Positions 49,212-60,009 of a DNA stretch of 64,000 nt are shown here, in pieces. Both the position numbers and the translations under genes were made by a program. How positions within the stretch are numbered: position 1 is the first letter of the stretch; every line of letters starts with the position of its first letter. Below the pieces are notes generated by a model that was not told the origin of the DNA, ran no database searches, and saw only the letters and a program-made list of their open reading frames with translations. Origin of the DNA: Sphagnum compactum (Eukaryota; Bryophyta; Sphagnopsida; Sphagnales); NCBI GenBank assembly GCA_965153455.1, contig OZ234498.1, positions 1,860,001-1,924,000 on the forward strand. The letters run 5' to 3'.

Positions 49212-50312
49212 TGAAGTGTCTTATTTCTTGCAACACACCATTTAACATCATATACTTGAATTATTCAACATCAAGTTTTGTTACAAACCATCTTAACATC
49301 ATATAACCATCACAAATATGATCCCAAAGTCCTCTACACCACTGCTAACCTTAATTATGTGGGTTTCTAGGAATTAGAGCTCTCCAACCTCACTTTCTTG
49401 AACTTCAACAGGTTATATTCAAATGTCACTTTTCACAAAACCCTTGACAACCACACAGACAATACTTACACACAAACCCCACCATATAATTTGACAGAAA
49501 ATTGTTGGTTATTACTACACTTAATATTCAACAGTCTGATCCACTTAGATAACAACAACATTGCACAATGAAAGAATGTTTAAGCCCCATTATCAACATT
49601 GAAAGTTTGGACAAGAAAAATTTGAACCTCTTTCTCCACACATCAAGGTATATTTTGTTGCAGAAATCCCATATTACCCTCGAAATGCCCAAAAGACTAG
49701 GTTTTCTTTCTTTCGCTATGATTTAAGGAATTGACAAAAACAGACCCACCAACAAACTCATACAACCAACAATACACTTCACAACCACTCTAAGATTCAT
49801 GTAGTTTTCATCCTCTTCTTGTCATCAACCCATTTCTACTGCCATGCATCCTTCCTAAGGATAAACATAATGTAACGAAGTACTACTTTTCTTACAAAAT
49901 GCAATGCACACAAAGAATCTTTCCAAAAAAATTCCTTCATCCTAATGCAAAGAAAAAAAATCCACTTAGCTCTATCTATTTGCATTTGGATCAGTTGCAC
50001 CCTTTTATTTCCATCCAATTCCATTGCTCGACAAACCACCGTCAAATTAATTCCAACGAAAAAATAACCATACCACAAAAAATGTAACCAAGGAAAACAC
50101 CTCACCACACAATAGGCGCCGCCAATTATGACTTATCGTCGTTCTCATAACAAACAAGAAAACAAAGGTCATGAACACAAATACCACAAAAAATAACTTC
50201 AGGTTTCACATCATAAGCAATTGCCGAAAGTTTTGTCTTTTTGCAACTTTCGGATGTTGATGGTGCTTGTTTCATCCATGTAGGGCTTCATTCGCCCTTT
50301 CTTTTCATCACA
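49212..50312 (-). repeat. 3' LTR of gypsy element
   Basis: Aligns end to end with 53,780-54,881. Plus-strand ends are TGAAGTGTC and CATCACA. A 90-codon minus frame (49,836-50,108) has a counterpart in the other LTR only because the LTRs are copies of each other; I do not call it a gene. Confidence 0.9.
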
Positions 50313-50335
50313 CATGTAACACCTCCCATACAAAT
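50313..50335 (-). other. Polypurine tract region next to 3' LTR
   Basis: On the element strand ATGGGAGGTGTTACATG lies directly before the LTR start TGTGATG. A GGGAGG core followed by TTACA at this junction is usual for plant gypsy elements, where it primes plus-strand DNA synthesis. Confidence 0.55.
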
Positions 50336-50640
50336 CAAACTTAGCCTTTCAATCTTCACACAATTTGTGCATAATGGTATTGTTGCAAATTTCGATGAGG
50401 TTTGTCCCAAAGTTGTTCCTCCTTTGCCTTTAACAATGCACATTCTTCCCCCTTCATCTTGTTCCATGAACCCATTACCATCCAAATAGTTTAGAAACAA
50501 AAATGGTCCTTCATAAACACTAAAAAAAAAAATTTCCCTTGTTTTTTCATCTTCACATAGGTTACTCCCTCCTTGAGTCCAAGAAACATTTGTTTTCCTT
50601 TTCTTGAAACATAAGCACACTTTTGACACACCTAAGCTTG
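50336..50640 (-). pseudogene. Integrase C-terminal region, degenerate
   Basis: One minus-strand frame shows EGPFLFLNYLDGNG, matching the GPFxxxxYLDGNG-type word of the beta-barrel DNA-binding domain at the end of gypsy integrases. It lies between the catalytic domain and the 3' LTR, where that domain is expected. The reading frame differs from that of the catalytic domain and is broken. No chromodomain was recognised after it. Confidence 0.55.
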
Positions 50641-50721
50641 GTAGACGTTTTCTTTAACTTCCCCATGCATCATGGCAATGAGTTGCAACTTGTCAATCAT
50701 TTGTATTGCTAAGATGGATGG

Positions 50722-51250
50722 CTATGCATCATCTTCAAATGTCTGAACCAAGGCGCTCAAAAAGTTATCAGCTCTCAACCTAGGGGTCCTTCCTGTCAAC
50801 AACATATGGGGGGAGAACTTTGTACTTGCTTGAATCCCACACTGATACCCAAATAATATCATGGGAGGATGCTTATCCCAATCTTTTGTGTGTTTCAGAG
50901 TTGTAGACAACATAATTAACCCATGTTTCAAAGTCTTGACTATCCTTTTAGCCATATTGTTACACTTGGGCCATTATGGTGCGGTGTGTTGGTGTACAAT
51001 CCCATAATTTTTACATAGCTAATCAAATTTAGATGCCCACTCAAAACCAATATCAATGAGAACGTACTTTGGTATGCCAAACCTACAAATGATTTCATTT
51101 TCCAAGAACCTTGCAACCATTTATGCATCATGGTCGACAATTGCCTTGGCCTCGCACCACTTAGAATGTTCAATGGCCACTAAAATGTGTCTATTGCCAT
51201 TGCAAGTTTCAGGTAGTGGCTTGGCGGTATCCAATGCCATTCTCTAAAAC
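50722..51250 (-). pseudogene. Integrase catalytic core, inactivated
   Basis: One minus-strand frame gives MALDTAKPLPETCNGN (first catalytic Asp), SKWCEAKAI, RFGIPKYVLIDIGFEW (second catalytic Asp in the DxG position), NYGIVHQHTAP and the region that normally ends NGxxER. Here it reads NNMAKR, so the catalytic Glu is replaced by Lys. In-frame stops follow HDA (about 51,121), FD and TAP. The downstream words QASTKFSPHMLLTGRTPRL fit the SxxxSPFxLxxGRxP motif of gypsy integrases. The enzyme would insert the cDNA into the host chromosome; this copy cannot. Confidence 0.85.
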
Positions 51251-51447
51251 TAGTCCCAAATGGGGATATTCTTTAGTTCTTCAAGTTCAAATATGACAGA
51301 ACCCATACGCTTCACAAGTTGACACTGTTTGTACGACCGCACAAAATCCTTCACTTCCTCTATGTGGTTTTGCCAAAAGTAGTGTTTGGTTATTTCAATA
51401 AGATTGTTTCCTTCCCCAAAGTGGCCAATCTCATTGTGTAGATCCAC
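51250..51447 (-). pseudogene. Integrase N-terminal zinc-binding domain, damaged
   Basis: The frame reads LHNEIGHFGEG, then YFWQNHIEEVKDFVRS, then YKQCQLVK. This matches the H..GH / C..CQ zinc finger (HHCC) of gypsy integrase, with the first Cys replaced by Tyr. It is in the same frame as the catalytic core but separated from it by two stop codons at 51,244-51,252. Confidence 0.8.
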
Positions 51448-51989
51448 AACAATCTACCGTCGCTCTTTAGGTCTTGGAACCATTAGTCCTTTGAACATTA
51501 GGTTATCATTGTTCCAATACTAATGGAATGTGCTTGTTAACCTTGAATTTTTCTTCTTCCCCACATTTTGTTGGGAATTGATTCCCATTTAACACCATCA
51601 TGTTCAGCTCATCTTCCCATATTTCGACACTCTTATATTCTTACAATAATTGTCTTCTTTAGAAGTTTCATGGTCTTCTTCGTCATCAACCATGGCATGT
51701 GCTTCTTCAACAAGCTTCTAATGACTTTTAACGTCCCACATTTCTTGTATTTTCCTTTTACTAGTGGCCCTGCGTCTTATGACTTAAATTTCCTCTTTAG
51801 AGACAACAATGTTGTTGTCCTATCCTACATCTATATTGGCCAATCCAGTTCTTTTTGTAAGAATAGGTTCAATAGATTCCACCATGAACAAATGATTCAA
51901 CAATCTTCATTTCCTAACTGTTGCAATAATAAACCCATTTTAAAGCTTTTCCTGCATGTCCATAGGGTTTCCCCTGGTTTCCAAGTGTA
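51448..51989 (-). pseudogene. Degenerate tether between RNase H and integrase
   Basis: About 540 bp with many stops on the minus strand. It occupies the place of the variable linker between RNase H and integrase. The 147-codon plus-strand frame here (51,568-52,011) is antisense to the element and shows no domain. Confidence 0.5.
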
Positions 51990-52409
51990 TTACAACATCT
52001 TGCAATCTTGAATTTCACTTACCAGATCTTCATTTGGTTTTGCAACATCCACAGGGTTCCTACTCAACGCATCCACATTTGTATGCCTGGATCTTGCTCT
52101 ATGAATGATCTTGAAGCTGAAATCATGTAATGCATTGATCCACCTACCTCTCCTTCCATAGGCATTAGAAACAATTGCTAGCCAATCTAAAGGCTTATGA
52201 TTAGTTCGGAGTGTGAAATGGTTGTGATACACATATTGCCTAAAATGCGTGATACCCCACACCAAAGCATAACATTCACCCTCCATAGGGTGAAAATTCT
52301 TCTGCATAGGGGAGAGTTCCTTACAGGCATATGCGATTACCTTTTCATTTTTTCCTTCCTTTTGTGAAAGTATGGCCCCTACTCTGTGTGTAAACCAATG
52401 AACATCCAA
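51990..52409 (-). pseudogene. RNase H domain of gypsy polyprotein, one catalytic residue lost
   Basis: A 139-codon frame contains DVHW (first catalytic Asp), GAILSQKEGKNEKVIAY, GECYALVWGITHFRQYVY (catalytic Glu), TNHKPLDWL, GRRGRWINAL, FSFKIIHRA and NVDALSRNP (last Asp). The family has TDHKPL at the third catalytic position; here it is TNH, an Asp-to-Asn change. RNase H removes the RNA template after minus-strand synthesis. The frame is shifted relative to the preceding RT piece. The domain is otherwise the best-preserved coding segment of the element. Confidence 0.9.
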
Positions 52410-52600
52410 AATGAAAACTCTTGTAAAGAATGCATGACTAGAATTGGAGCAAAGACCAATGTTGACTTCAAGATTTCAAAAGCCTTCTGGTAATTAAGGT
52501 TCCACTTGAAGACAAAATCTTTCTTGGTTAGTTCAAACAGTGGAATGGCAATGTGCAAGTACCCTTTCACATAGTTTCTGTAGTACCCTATCAGTCCCAA
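52379..52600 (-). pseudogene. RT connection segment
   Basis: GLIGYYRNYVKGYLHIAIPL, FELTKKDFVFKW and YQKAFEILKSTLVFAPIL match the conserved stretch after the RT palm in gypsy polyproteins (GxxxYYRxFIxxF..PLxxLxKK..W.....AFexLKxxL). The frame is shifted relative to both neighbours. Confidence 0.9.
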
Positions 52601-52683
52601 AAAGGCCCGTACGTTAATAACAAAAGTAGTGTGGGAAAATTTATGACAATTTTAATTTTTTTCTAATATGGTTGTGTCCTTTC

Positions 52684-52923
52684 TTAGCTAACTTCATGAT
52701 CAAGAAATACCAACTTGAACTTTGCAAATGTAGATTTGCTTGGATTGAGTTTGAGGTTGATTTCCATTAAGCTTGATGAAGTTGCAGAGAAATCTCCACA
52801 ACAACAATTATAGAACACAACAATGATTTCAATTAACTTCATAAGAACGTATTGAAGGTGTTTGAAATGCTCCTCCCAATTCAAACTATGTACATAACTA
52901 AAATCTACAGGCAATGTTGGCAC
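52684..52923 (-). pseudogene. Reverse transcriptase, C-terminal palm remnant
   Basis: The frame includes DFSYVHSLNWEEHFKHLQYV and INLKLNPSKSTFAKFKLVFL. These match the sequence following the catalytic YxDD box and the LNPxKC-F motif of gypsy RT. An extra run of about 25 residues splits the two parts. The YxDD box itself is reduced to a single Asp at the edge (LPVDFS), and everything upstream (fingers and most of the palm) is gone, so the deletion junction lies close to 52,900. Confidence 0.8.
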
Positions 52924-53760
52924 CTAGATGTTTCCAACATACGAGGGTGGCTTTTCAATTTTTAGATGCAAAAAAAAAAGGGGTAAAAATTAAAAGGTTT
53001 ATTTGATGCAGGTTCTTTGTCTTTTCTCTAGTTACTACATTCCATCCCATCCTGGTTGTGAATGTTTCTTCTTCACTGCATAAAATCTCAAACCTTGGTA
53101 GATTCCAATCTCCTTTCCTCTTCAATCTCTACTACAAAGACCTGGTTACCCTCTATTCTACCATTAAAACTGATCTCATCAGTACCTGCATAAACCTAAC
53201 TCAAACTTCTATATAGTTTCCAACTTAGAACACATGTAGTAGCTCCTAAAAGTTCCATTTTAATGATCCTATCTCCCTACCTAAATTCATTACTGTGTTC
53301 AGGCTTGAAAAACTTTGCTCATCCTCCTAACAGTGGTGGGTTTACAGGGAACCATATAGCTTTTAGTTTAGGAATGTTGTTAGGGTTTTCATGAATCTTG
53401 CGAAACCTTTCATTTCTAATGATAAGGCCATCTAGATATGTAGAAGAACCTGGAGTTGTCGAAGTTGATGAGGACCCAGCCCTAGTCATTTTGTGAAATC
53501 TTCAACCATACTACTGCCCTGATGAAAAACCATGACAATGTAACTCCAATTGCAAGGTCTCCTTGCCTTGCTTCTTTGGGATCAAATCCTACTATCTCAA
53601 TTGTGGCAAAACTAAAAATGTGAATCACCAAAGTACCTAGAGGTGGATGTCCTTCAAAACGACGTTGATCAAACTTTGAGATGGTAGTTCTATTGCTCAT
53701 TCTAGCAGTAGTGCTCCTCCATCATATCATAATCCTCCGATGCTTCCTTTAGACTGTCAC
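52924..53760 (-). pseudogene. Degenerate leader and gag/protease zone
   Basis: It lies between the primer site and the RT remnant. A 72-codon minus frame (53,482-53,700) begins MSNRTTISKFDQRRFEG and could be a gag start by position, but I see no CCHC knuckle and no protease DTG/DSG motif. In an intact element gag, protease and the first RT half would need over 2 kb, so most is deleted. Confidence 0.5.
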
Positions 53761-53762
53761 TT

Positions 53763-53774
53763 GTTCTGATACCA
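53763..53774 (-). other. Primer-binding site, tRNA-Met type
   Basis: On the element strand TGGTATCAGAAC matches the complement of the 3' end of plant initiator tRNA-Met (TGGTATCAGAGC) at 11 of 12 positions, five bases inside the 5' LTR. This fixes element orientation. Confidence 0.88.
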
Positions 53775-53779
53775 AAAAA

Positions 53780-54881
53780 TGGCGTGCCTAACTTCTTACA
53801 ACACACCATTTAACATCATATATTTGAATTACTCAACATCAACTTCTGTTACAAACCATATTAACATCATATAACCATTAAAAATCTAATCCCAAAGTCT
53901 TTTACACCACTGTTAACCTTGATTTTGTGGGTTTCTAGGAATTAGAGCTTTCTAACCTCACTTTCTTGAGCTTCAACAAGTCAAATTCAAATGTAACTTT
54001 TCACAAAGCCCTCTAACAACCACACAAACAACACTTACACACAAACCCCACCATACAATTTGACAAAAAACTGTTGGCTACTACTACACTTAATCATTCA
54101 ATAGTCTAATCCATTTAGATAACAACAACATTGCACAATGAAGGAATGCTTAAACCCTATTACCAACACTAAAAGTTTGGACAAGGAAAATTTGACACCT
54201 TTCTGTCCTCACATCAAGGTATGTTTTGCTGCAGAGATCCCATATTTCCTTCAAAGTGCCCAGAAGACTAGGTTTTCTTTCTCTCGTTGGGACTTGAAGA
54301 ATTGACAAAAACAAACCCACCAACATACTCACACAACTAATAGTACATTTCATAACTATTTCGAAATCCCTGTAGTTCTCATCCTCTTCTTGTCATCAAC
54401 CCATTTCTATTGCCATGCATCCTTCCTAAGGAGAAACATAGTGTAGTGGAATACTACTTTTCCTACATAATGCAATGCACACAAAGAATCCTCCAAAAAA
54501 ACTCCCTTCATCCTAATGCAAAGAAAAAAAATCCACTTAGCTTTGTATGTCTGCATTTGGACCAATTGTGCCCTTTTATTTCCATCTACCTCCATTGCTC
54601 GACAGACCACCATCAAAGCTCCAGTGGAAAAATAGCCATACCACAAAAATTGCAACGAAGGAAAACATCGCACCACACAGTAGGCGCCGTCAATAGTGAA
54701 TAACCATCGTTCTCATAACAAGCAAAAAAAAAAAAGGTCATGAACACAAATGCCAAAGAAGATAACTTCAGGCTTCACATCACAAGCAACTACCAAAAGT
54801 TTTATCTTTTTGCAACTTTCGGCTGTTGATGGTGCTTACTTCATCCGTGTAGGGCTTCATCCGCCCCTTCTTTTCATCACA
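53780..54881 (-). repeat. 5' LTR of gypsy element
   Basis: Aligns end to end with 49,212-50,312. It starts (plus strand) TGGCGTGCC and ends CATCACA. It adjoins the primer site, so it is the 5' LTR and would carry the promoter. Confidence 0.9.
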
Positions 54882-55032
54882 CCCAATTTGGTTGAATTGA
54901 GTAGCCTACACAACTTTTGTTGTTCAACTCTTCCCTTATCAAACCTGACAAGACATGGCTCCTTAAATTAGCTTCTCCAACCCCACTATTAGGTGTGGTA
55001 ACTAGTTGGACGACTATTAAGGCATCAAGGGA

Positions 55033-55095
55033 AGCCTTAATTGAACCAGCACCCACACTCTGGAGTCTGGCCTCTGAACCATGGTAACAAACTTT
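55033..55095 (+). mobile_element. MITE type B terminus
   Basis: TTGAACCAGCACCCAC followed by ACCATGGTAACAAA matches the terminal and subterminal part of type B copies. The remainder is not recognised. Confidence 0.45.
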
Positions 55096-55976
55096 GTTCT
55101 AGCAGCCCATGGCGATTTCAGGAGTGGAATCTTTTGAAATGTGTGCTAGGTTAACTTGCTTAAAGGCCCAGACAAACTTGTAATCAATTAAAAAAAACTA
55201 TTCTCTAAAGATTGTCCCTGAAAACAAAGAGCTTTGTTCTATAATAAGTAGTTCACAAGTGATGATAATTCAGAAGGGCTTTAAATCAAATCATCTAAAT
55301 TTGGATACTGCACATGATGCTTTACCTACCTATTATTTGTTAAGGACCGATTCCTTGTAAGATTTGGAAAAGAGATTAGGTGGGACTCTAGTCCACTCCC
55401 CTTCTTCCCCCCCTTCTTCATGGCCATGTGAAAGAAACATGGATTTGCATTTGTTTCCTTTCTTTAATTGGGTGTTTCTTTTTTTCCTTTTTTTGGATAA
55501 GAGATGAGTGCAAATCATTTAATGTTTTTTTAAAGTTGTAAAACCCATAGGTGTTTGCCTTATTACTTCTTCCCTTGCTTTTAACTCTAACCAAAACACT
55601 AGATTTTGGTTACACAAGAAAAAAAAGATGTGTTCATGTCTCAAAAAAGATGTGTTCATATCTCTCCTTCATTTGGCTTCATTTGCTCTTATGCCTAATT
55701 CAAATCTAAGCTTACAAGGTACCACCCAACAAACTACTCAATAAAAAAAATCAACTACTCAAGATTAGGGGTGTAAGGTAATAATAAAGATGATGAAATG
55801 TAATGAAGCTTCTTTGAAGCAAACTAGGAACACAAGAAGAGAGAGTGGGAACAAAAGACTAGGGGAACGTAAATAGCAGGTGGGGCTGATTTCGCCGTCT
55901 GTGTGGCGCGATTACTAAGGCCGAATCGGCAGTTTTAGGGAACCTTGCCATTCATGGAGTTCCCTTGACTTTTTGA

Positions 55977-56010
55977 CATGTTCCCCCTGCAATTTATGCT
56001 GGGGAACATG
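55977..56010. other. Perfect 10-bp inverted repeat
   Basis: CATGTTCCCC and GGGGAACATG face each other across a 14-base loop. They sit in a GC-richer stretch (about 55,880-56,110) that also has GGCACGGCACGGCACC and shows no supported gene. Confidence 0.7.
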
Positions 56011-56241
56011 GTCCTAGGGCACACAGGGGCTCTCTCTGGGTGACGGATTCTGCCAGGATCGTGGGTGGGCACGAGGCTCGGCACGGCACGGCACCAGAAA
56101 GCTGGTGAAGGAGTTTTAGTACGTATTTACACCAGAAATTTAGATGACCTAAACTTGGAAAAAGGAAACAAAGCATATGGCCAGAGTGTCCCATAAGTCT
56201 TCCCATGTGGGGTGCATTAACCTCCTCCTATTAAGCATTTT

Positions 56242-56262
56242 GGGGGGGGGGGGGGAGGGGGG
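56242..56262 (+). repeat. Poly-G tract
   Basis: Fourteen G, one A, six G. It could form a G-quadruplex. Confidence 0.9.
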
Positions 56263-56420
56263 CGAGAGGGACAAATGCAAAACTAAAAATAATCCCTAAT
56301 TTAGAAACCAAAGTGATTTCCGAAAACATGATATATCATTGTGACCAAGTAGGTTACCTAAGTAACTAATAAGTACAATTTGCATGATTTAATGGCTAGC
56401 TTCTTTTTAGTTCTTCATTA

Positions 56421-56558
56421 CCCAGTCCACTTTTGACCTTTTTCATTTCATTTTTGTATAGTCTAGTGCATTGGGTGAACCAGCACCCACCCAGTCCACT
56501 TTCGACCTTTTTCATTTCCTTTTTGTATAGTCTAGTGCATTGGGTGAACCAGCACCCA
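56421..56558. repeat. Two tandem 69-bp units
   Basis: Units start at 56,421 and 56,490 and differ at only two positions. Each ends with the MITE terminal GTGAACCAGCACCCAC, so the duplication includes the first bases of the type B MITE to its right. The unit length is a multiple of three, which explains the peptide repeat in the minus frame 56,396-56,665. Confidence 0.92.
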
Positions 56559-56757
56559 CTTTGTATACCATAGTGAAAATCCCAAAATCCATTGAAAATT
56601 TTATTTCTAAATGAAGTTACAAATATCCCCCCATTCATAGACTGAATTAGGGTCTTTGAGTTCAAATCTAACCATTTTTGGGCTTAATATTGTGTCACTA
56701 ATAGGCCTTGCTAATTTTTTTTTGTGAAGGTATCAATGTAAATGCTGGTTCGCCTGG
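56536..56757 (+). mobile_element. MITE type B copy
   Basis: Ends GTGAACCAGCACCCAC (left) and TGCTGGTTCGCCTGG (right, imperfect inverted partner). The body shares ATACCATAGTGAAAA, GTTACAAATATCC, GAGTTCAAATCTAACC and GGGCTTAATATTGTG with 48,316-48,524 in opposite orientation. Confidence 0.7.
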
Positions 56758-56895
56758 AACCTCACTAGAGTGGGTGGGTTTTGGTTGGCGAAATATTGTA
56801 GGTGAGGAGATATTGTAGGTAGTTATTGTGTGCCGAACATTACTTCTTCTGAACCGTGAGTGTTGCTCATGAGGCCTAATTGGGGCTTGTTACGA

Positions 56896-56962
56896 GTTAG
56901 GACCCTTGTTGGTCGGGTTACCACCAATGGTTAGGACCCGTGTTGGCCGGTTACCACCAAGG
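56896..56962 (+). repeat. Two tandem 34-bp units
   Basis: GTTAGGACCC followed by a GTTGGTCGGGTTACCACCAA-like part occurs twice, at 56,896 and 56,930, with three to four differences. The flanks are GC-richer than average, without a gene. Confidence 0.75.
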
Positions 56963-57184
56963 GTCCAAGGATAGGTTGTTCATAACCGACCAGTATGGTT
57001 CACAATTGGCTAGGAACCAGGTGGGGGGATATTGTATTTCCTAAAGCTCTGGGGAGACCCTTTACAGTTTGGGAATTGCTTTCATGAAAATCAGTGATTG
57101 ATCCATACCCGTCTAAGTTTGGCCCCAAAAGGTTATTGAAACCTTAGTCCCGCACCTATGGACTTTACCTATGGTAAAGCACAA

Positions 57185-57420
57185 GGCAAAATTTATCATG
57201 AACCAAACCAAACCTTTGTAGATCACAAGGCCTATGAATAGGACGGTTCTTATGCCTACTCCTCAATAGTGGAAGCGTTCTTACACCTATAAGCAGGCAT
57301 AATTTGCCTCTCACCCTTGAGGAGTAGGCATAATATCCCTCCCAATTTCTAGAGGGAAATTCATGGATATAAGGTGCCCTTCACATACAATATGAATTTT
57401 CTCAGAGTGCTTTTACCTAC
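57185..57420 (-). repeat. Inverted-repeat dispersed element, copy 2
   Basis: Reverse-orientation relative of 770-1,140. TATGCCTACTCCTCAATAG at 57,251-57,269 faces GAGGAGTAGGCATAAT at 57,318-57,333. Shared flanks include ATGGATATAAGGTGCCCT and AGTGCTTTTA. Confidence 0.65.
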
Positions 57421-58989
57421 TAGTGACTAGGCAGGGTTTGGCTGACTCGGACTCTTAGAGTTGTATAACATATAATTCCTTCATTTCACTTTCATGTTAA
57501 TGAAAATGTGGAGATTTGAATTTTGAATAGTTGGAATTGGATGTGTAGTTTACAAAAGGTTTGGACCTATAATGGTTAATTACAATTCATTCTCCTAATA
57601 ACCCATTTTGGTGTAACAGGTACACATAAATGATTTCAATACATAGCCCCAAAGATCTTCTAAGGTTGAAAGCCTTTGATAGACCACATATATCTCTATA
57701 TATATATAGAGAGAGAGAAGATGATTACCTCTTTAGCCTTGTAGACTATGTTAATTAGGTGGAAAGTTTTAGAAGTCTAACCAATTGTCTTTGTGACTAT
57801 CCCAAGATATGGGCCCATATGAACTTAGCACAAATTAGTGTGCCAATTAGGAATGAGGCCATTCTAGTTTTTCTTGGATGAAATTGCAACCACAAACTCA
57901 CAATACCCCAACTTGGTTAGTTCCTAAACCCTCCCCCTTGTGCCTACTTGCTTCCCTCTCCCTTCTCTTCTTTTTGTTTTGTTTTGTTTTTTGGTTGTCA
58001 TCATCACCACCTTTCTCCTCTAGCCTAAGCCCTCTTTGTTTTTCATCATTGCAATCGACGTGGGGCTTCAAACTTGCAAAGGAGCTTTGATCATGGTTTT
58101 TGGTTTCCTTTGTTGATCAATGCGCATGTTTAGTTTATTTTAAGCATATGATGCTTAATGATACAAAAGAATTTCTTTGAATGCCAAAAGCACATGTGAA
58201 AATGATTTACCAAAAATGATGTTTAAGGCATCTGATTTGTTGAGTATACCAAATTGTGTAGTGTGAATAAGAGTAGTGAAATGTGGATTGTTGTGGTCCA
58301 TCTATCATCATCATTCTCTTGGTTCAATGTTTCACTTTATTTCAAAGTTGCAATTTTTTTAATTTTGTGATCCTTCGCCTACACACACATTGTGCAGCTG
58401 AATGCAAATACTCACATACTTATGAAAAATTGCATTGTGCAATGTGGTTGACCTTGCAATATTTGTAAGTGGGTCACAAAATATGCATTATTTCTTTGGG
58501 GGTGATCTTGCAATACATGCATCTATTTTCATTTCTACATTTAAATGGTGTATATTGAACTTAATGAAAGGAGATGAAAAAAATGGAAAAAAAAGGGGGA
58601 AAAAAGAAGTTAAAAGAAACTTATCAAACAATAAAAAAAATTCTAAGAAAACAACTTAACAATGAAAGTACCTATGGCACTACCTTACGCATTTTTGTAT
58701 TATCAACTCAAGTTTTTAATATTACATGAAAGTATTACAATCATTTGAACATTTTGCTATTTATCATTAAAGTTTTCATTACCCACCCTTTGCTTAAACC
58801 CCCTATTTAAATGGTCATTGATAAATGATAATTGTACCCCCAAAATTACAATATAATTTTGTGGAATACTTGCATTCGGGGTTCACCTTCTATTATCATT
58901 AAAATGTTAAAACTTATTGTAAGTAAAAGACACCAAAGTTTGTGCAATATCTGCATGTGATGACGACGATGACATTGGATCTTTTTGTG
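57421..58989. other. Stretch without recognisable gene
   Basis: Contains a 20-bp perfect palindrome, TCTCTATATATATATAGAGA, at 57,693-57,712. Frames at 57,878-58,090 and 58,283-58,659 are low-complexity or chance. Confidence 0.5.
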
Positions 58990-59215
58990 TTAGTAGGTTT
59001 AAGGGGTAACAAGTAGGTAAGTAGATGGGCCCATCCTATCCTATAAGTAAGGGTCATATCAATGGGTAGAAAGTCTAGGTAAGTAGGTTGTTAGTAGGTT
59101 GGTAGTCAATAGGTAATAGGTTGGTGGTTAATAGGTAATCACTAAATAGGTTAAGTAATAAGCTGGTGGTTAGTAGATAATGAGTAGTAGGTAGACATCT
59201 GGGTAGGTTAGTACA
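58990..59215 (+). repeat. AGTAGGT/GGTTGGTAGT-rich repeat
   Basis: Degenerate units such as TAGGTTGGTAGTCAATAGGT and TAGGTTGGTGGTTAATAGGT follow each other. The minus frame here (59,075-59,257) is the translation of this repeat. Confidence 0.7.
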
Positions 59216-59786
59216 AAGAGAGGGGGAAAAACAATTATAATTGAGGTCCTCCCCCACCCATGCAAGGACACAAATAACAACAAGAGATTTTATTTTATTT
59301 TATTTCATTTCATTTTATTTTTCTTTGGTGGAATAAAAGAAAGAAACTTGATATTCGACACAAATTAATTTATTAGTAGTCTATTTTGATGTCTCGATTA
59401 GATTAGGTGATCCCCTCCGACAACAAAATAAGTGTGGCGACTTTGAGCCTAGTAGAATCGGATATGGTTCACTATATGGTCCACTAGTACTACTACTAGA
59501 TAGTGGACAACACTCTTGGTTGACCCATTCTCACCAAACAATCGCATCAAGCTCCTCTTCGTATTACATCACAAACTTATTTTTATTATTTTACGTTTGT
59601 CTTCAGGTCAAATTTCGTGGAACAAATTCTTGAATTTTCCCATCAACCCTAAGTTGAATAATGTATAGCTGGGTGGTTACACATTTGCACCATCCATCCA
59701 TCCATTCCATCCATCCGTATTATTACTATCCATACCCCTAAACTCCATCCATTAGTTACATGATGGGTTACCCCCTGAAGCCCAGG

Positions 59787-59945
59787 GTAGGTTAGGGCAG
59801 GGTATGTGTAATACCCTTGATCGGCAATCAAATACCTGCGCAACAACACCCGTACATCTCGGGGTTGGGAGGTTCTCTCTCGTTGGAAATTGGAACCTGT
59901 AGGTTAGGGCAGGGTATATGTATATATACCCTCGATCGGCAGTTC
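59787..59945 (+). repeat. Duplicated TAGGTTAGGGCAGGGTAT segment
   Basis: GTAGGTTAGGGCAGGGTAT followed by a TACCCTYGATCGGCA part occurs at about 59,787-59,826 and 59,898-59,942, spaced 111 bp. Confidence 0.75.
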
Positions 59946-60009
59946 TCAAACATCATCGAACAGGCTCTAACCCTATGAGCGGCTGGTTCTCAAAAATTAC
60001 AAAACTGGT

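Larger units (their letters stand above)
49212..54881 (-). mobile_element. Ty3/gypsy LTR retrotransposon, defective
   Basis: A 5.67-kb element on the minus strand bounded by two related 1.1-kb direct repeats that start TG and end CA. In element order it has the 5' LTR (53,780-54,881), a tRNA-Met-type primer site, a degenerate gag/protease zone, the end of reverse transcriptase, RNase H, integrase, a short purine-rich tract and the 3' LTR (49,212-50,312). The order RT-RNase H-integrase places it in Ty3/gypsy. The internal region is only about 3.5 kb, so gag, protease and most of RT are deleted. LTRs differ at roughly 12% of the first 235 bases by eye, mostly transitions, so it is old. No exact 5-bp flanking duplication is visible (AAAAA against CCCAA). 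All domains carry inactivating changes. Confidence 0.92.

Noticed and set aside
49836-50108. A 90-codon minus frame with a similar frame at 54,407-54,676, suggesting a conserved gene
   Set aside because: Both lie at the same place in the two LTRs, so the similarity is due to LTR duplication, not to protein conservation.
51568-52011. 147-codon plus-strand frame
   Set aside because: It is antisense to the gypsy polyprotein remnant, hydrophobic by composition and without a domain.
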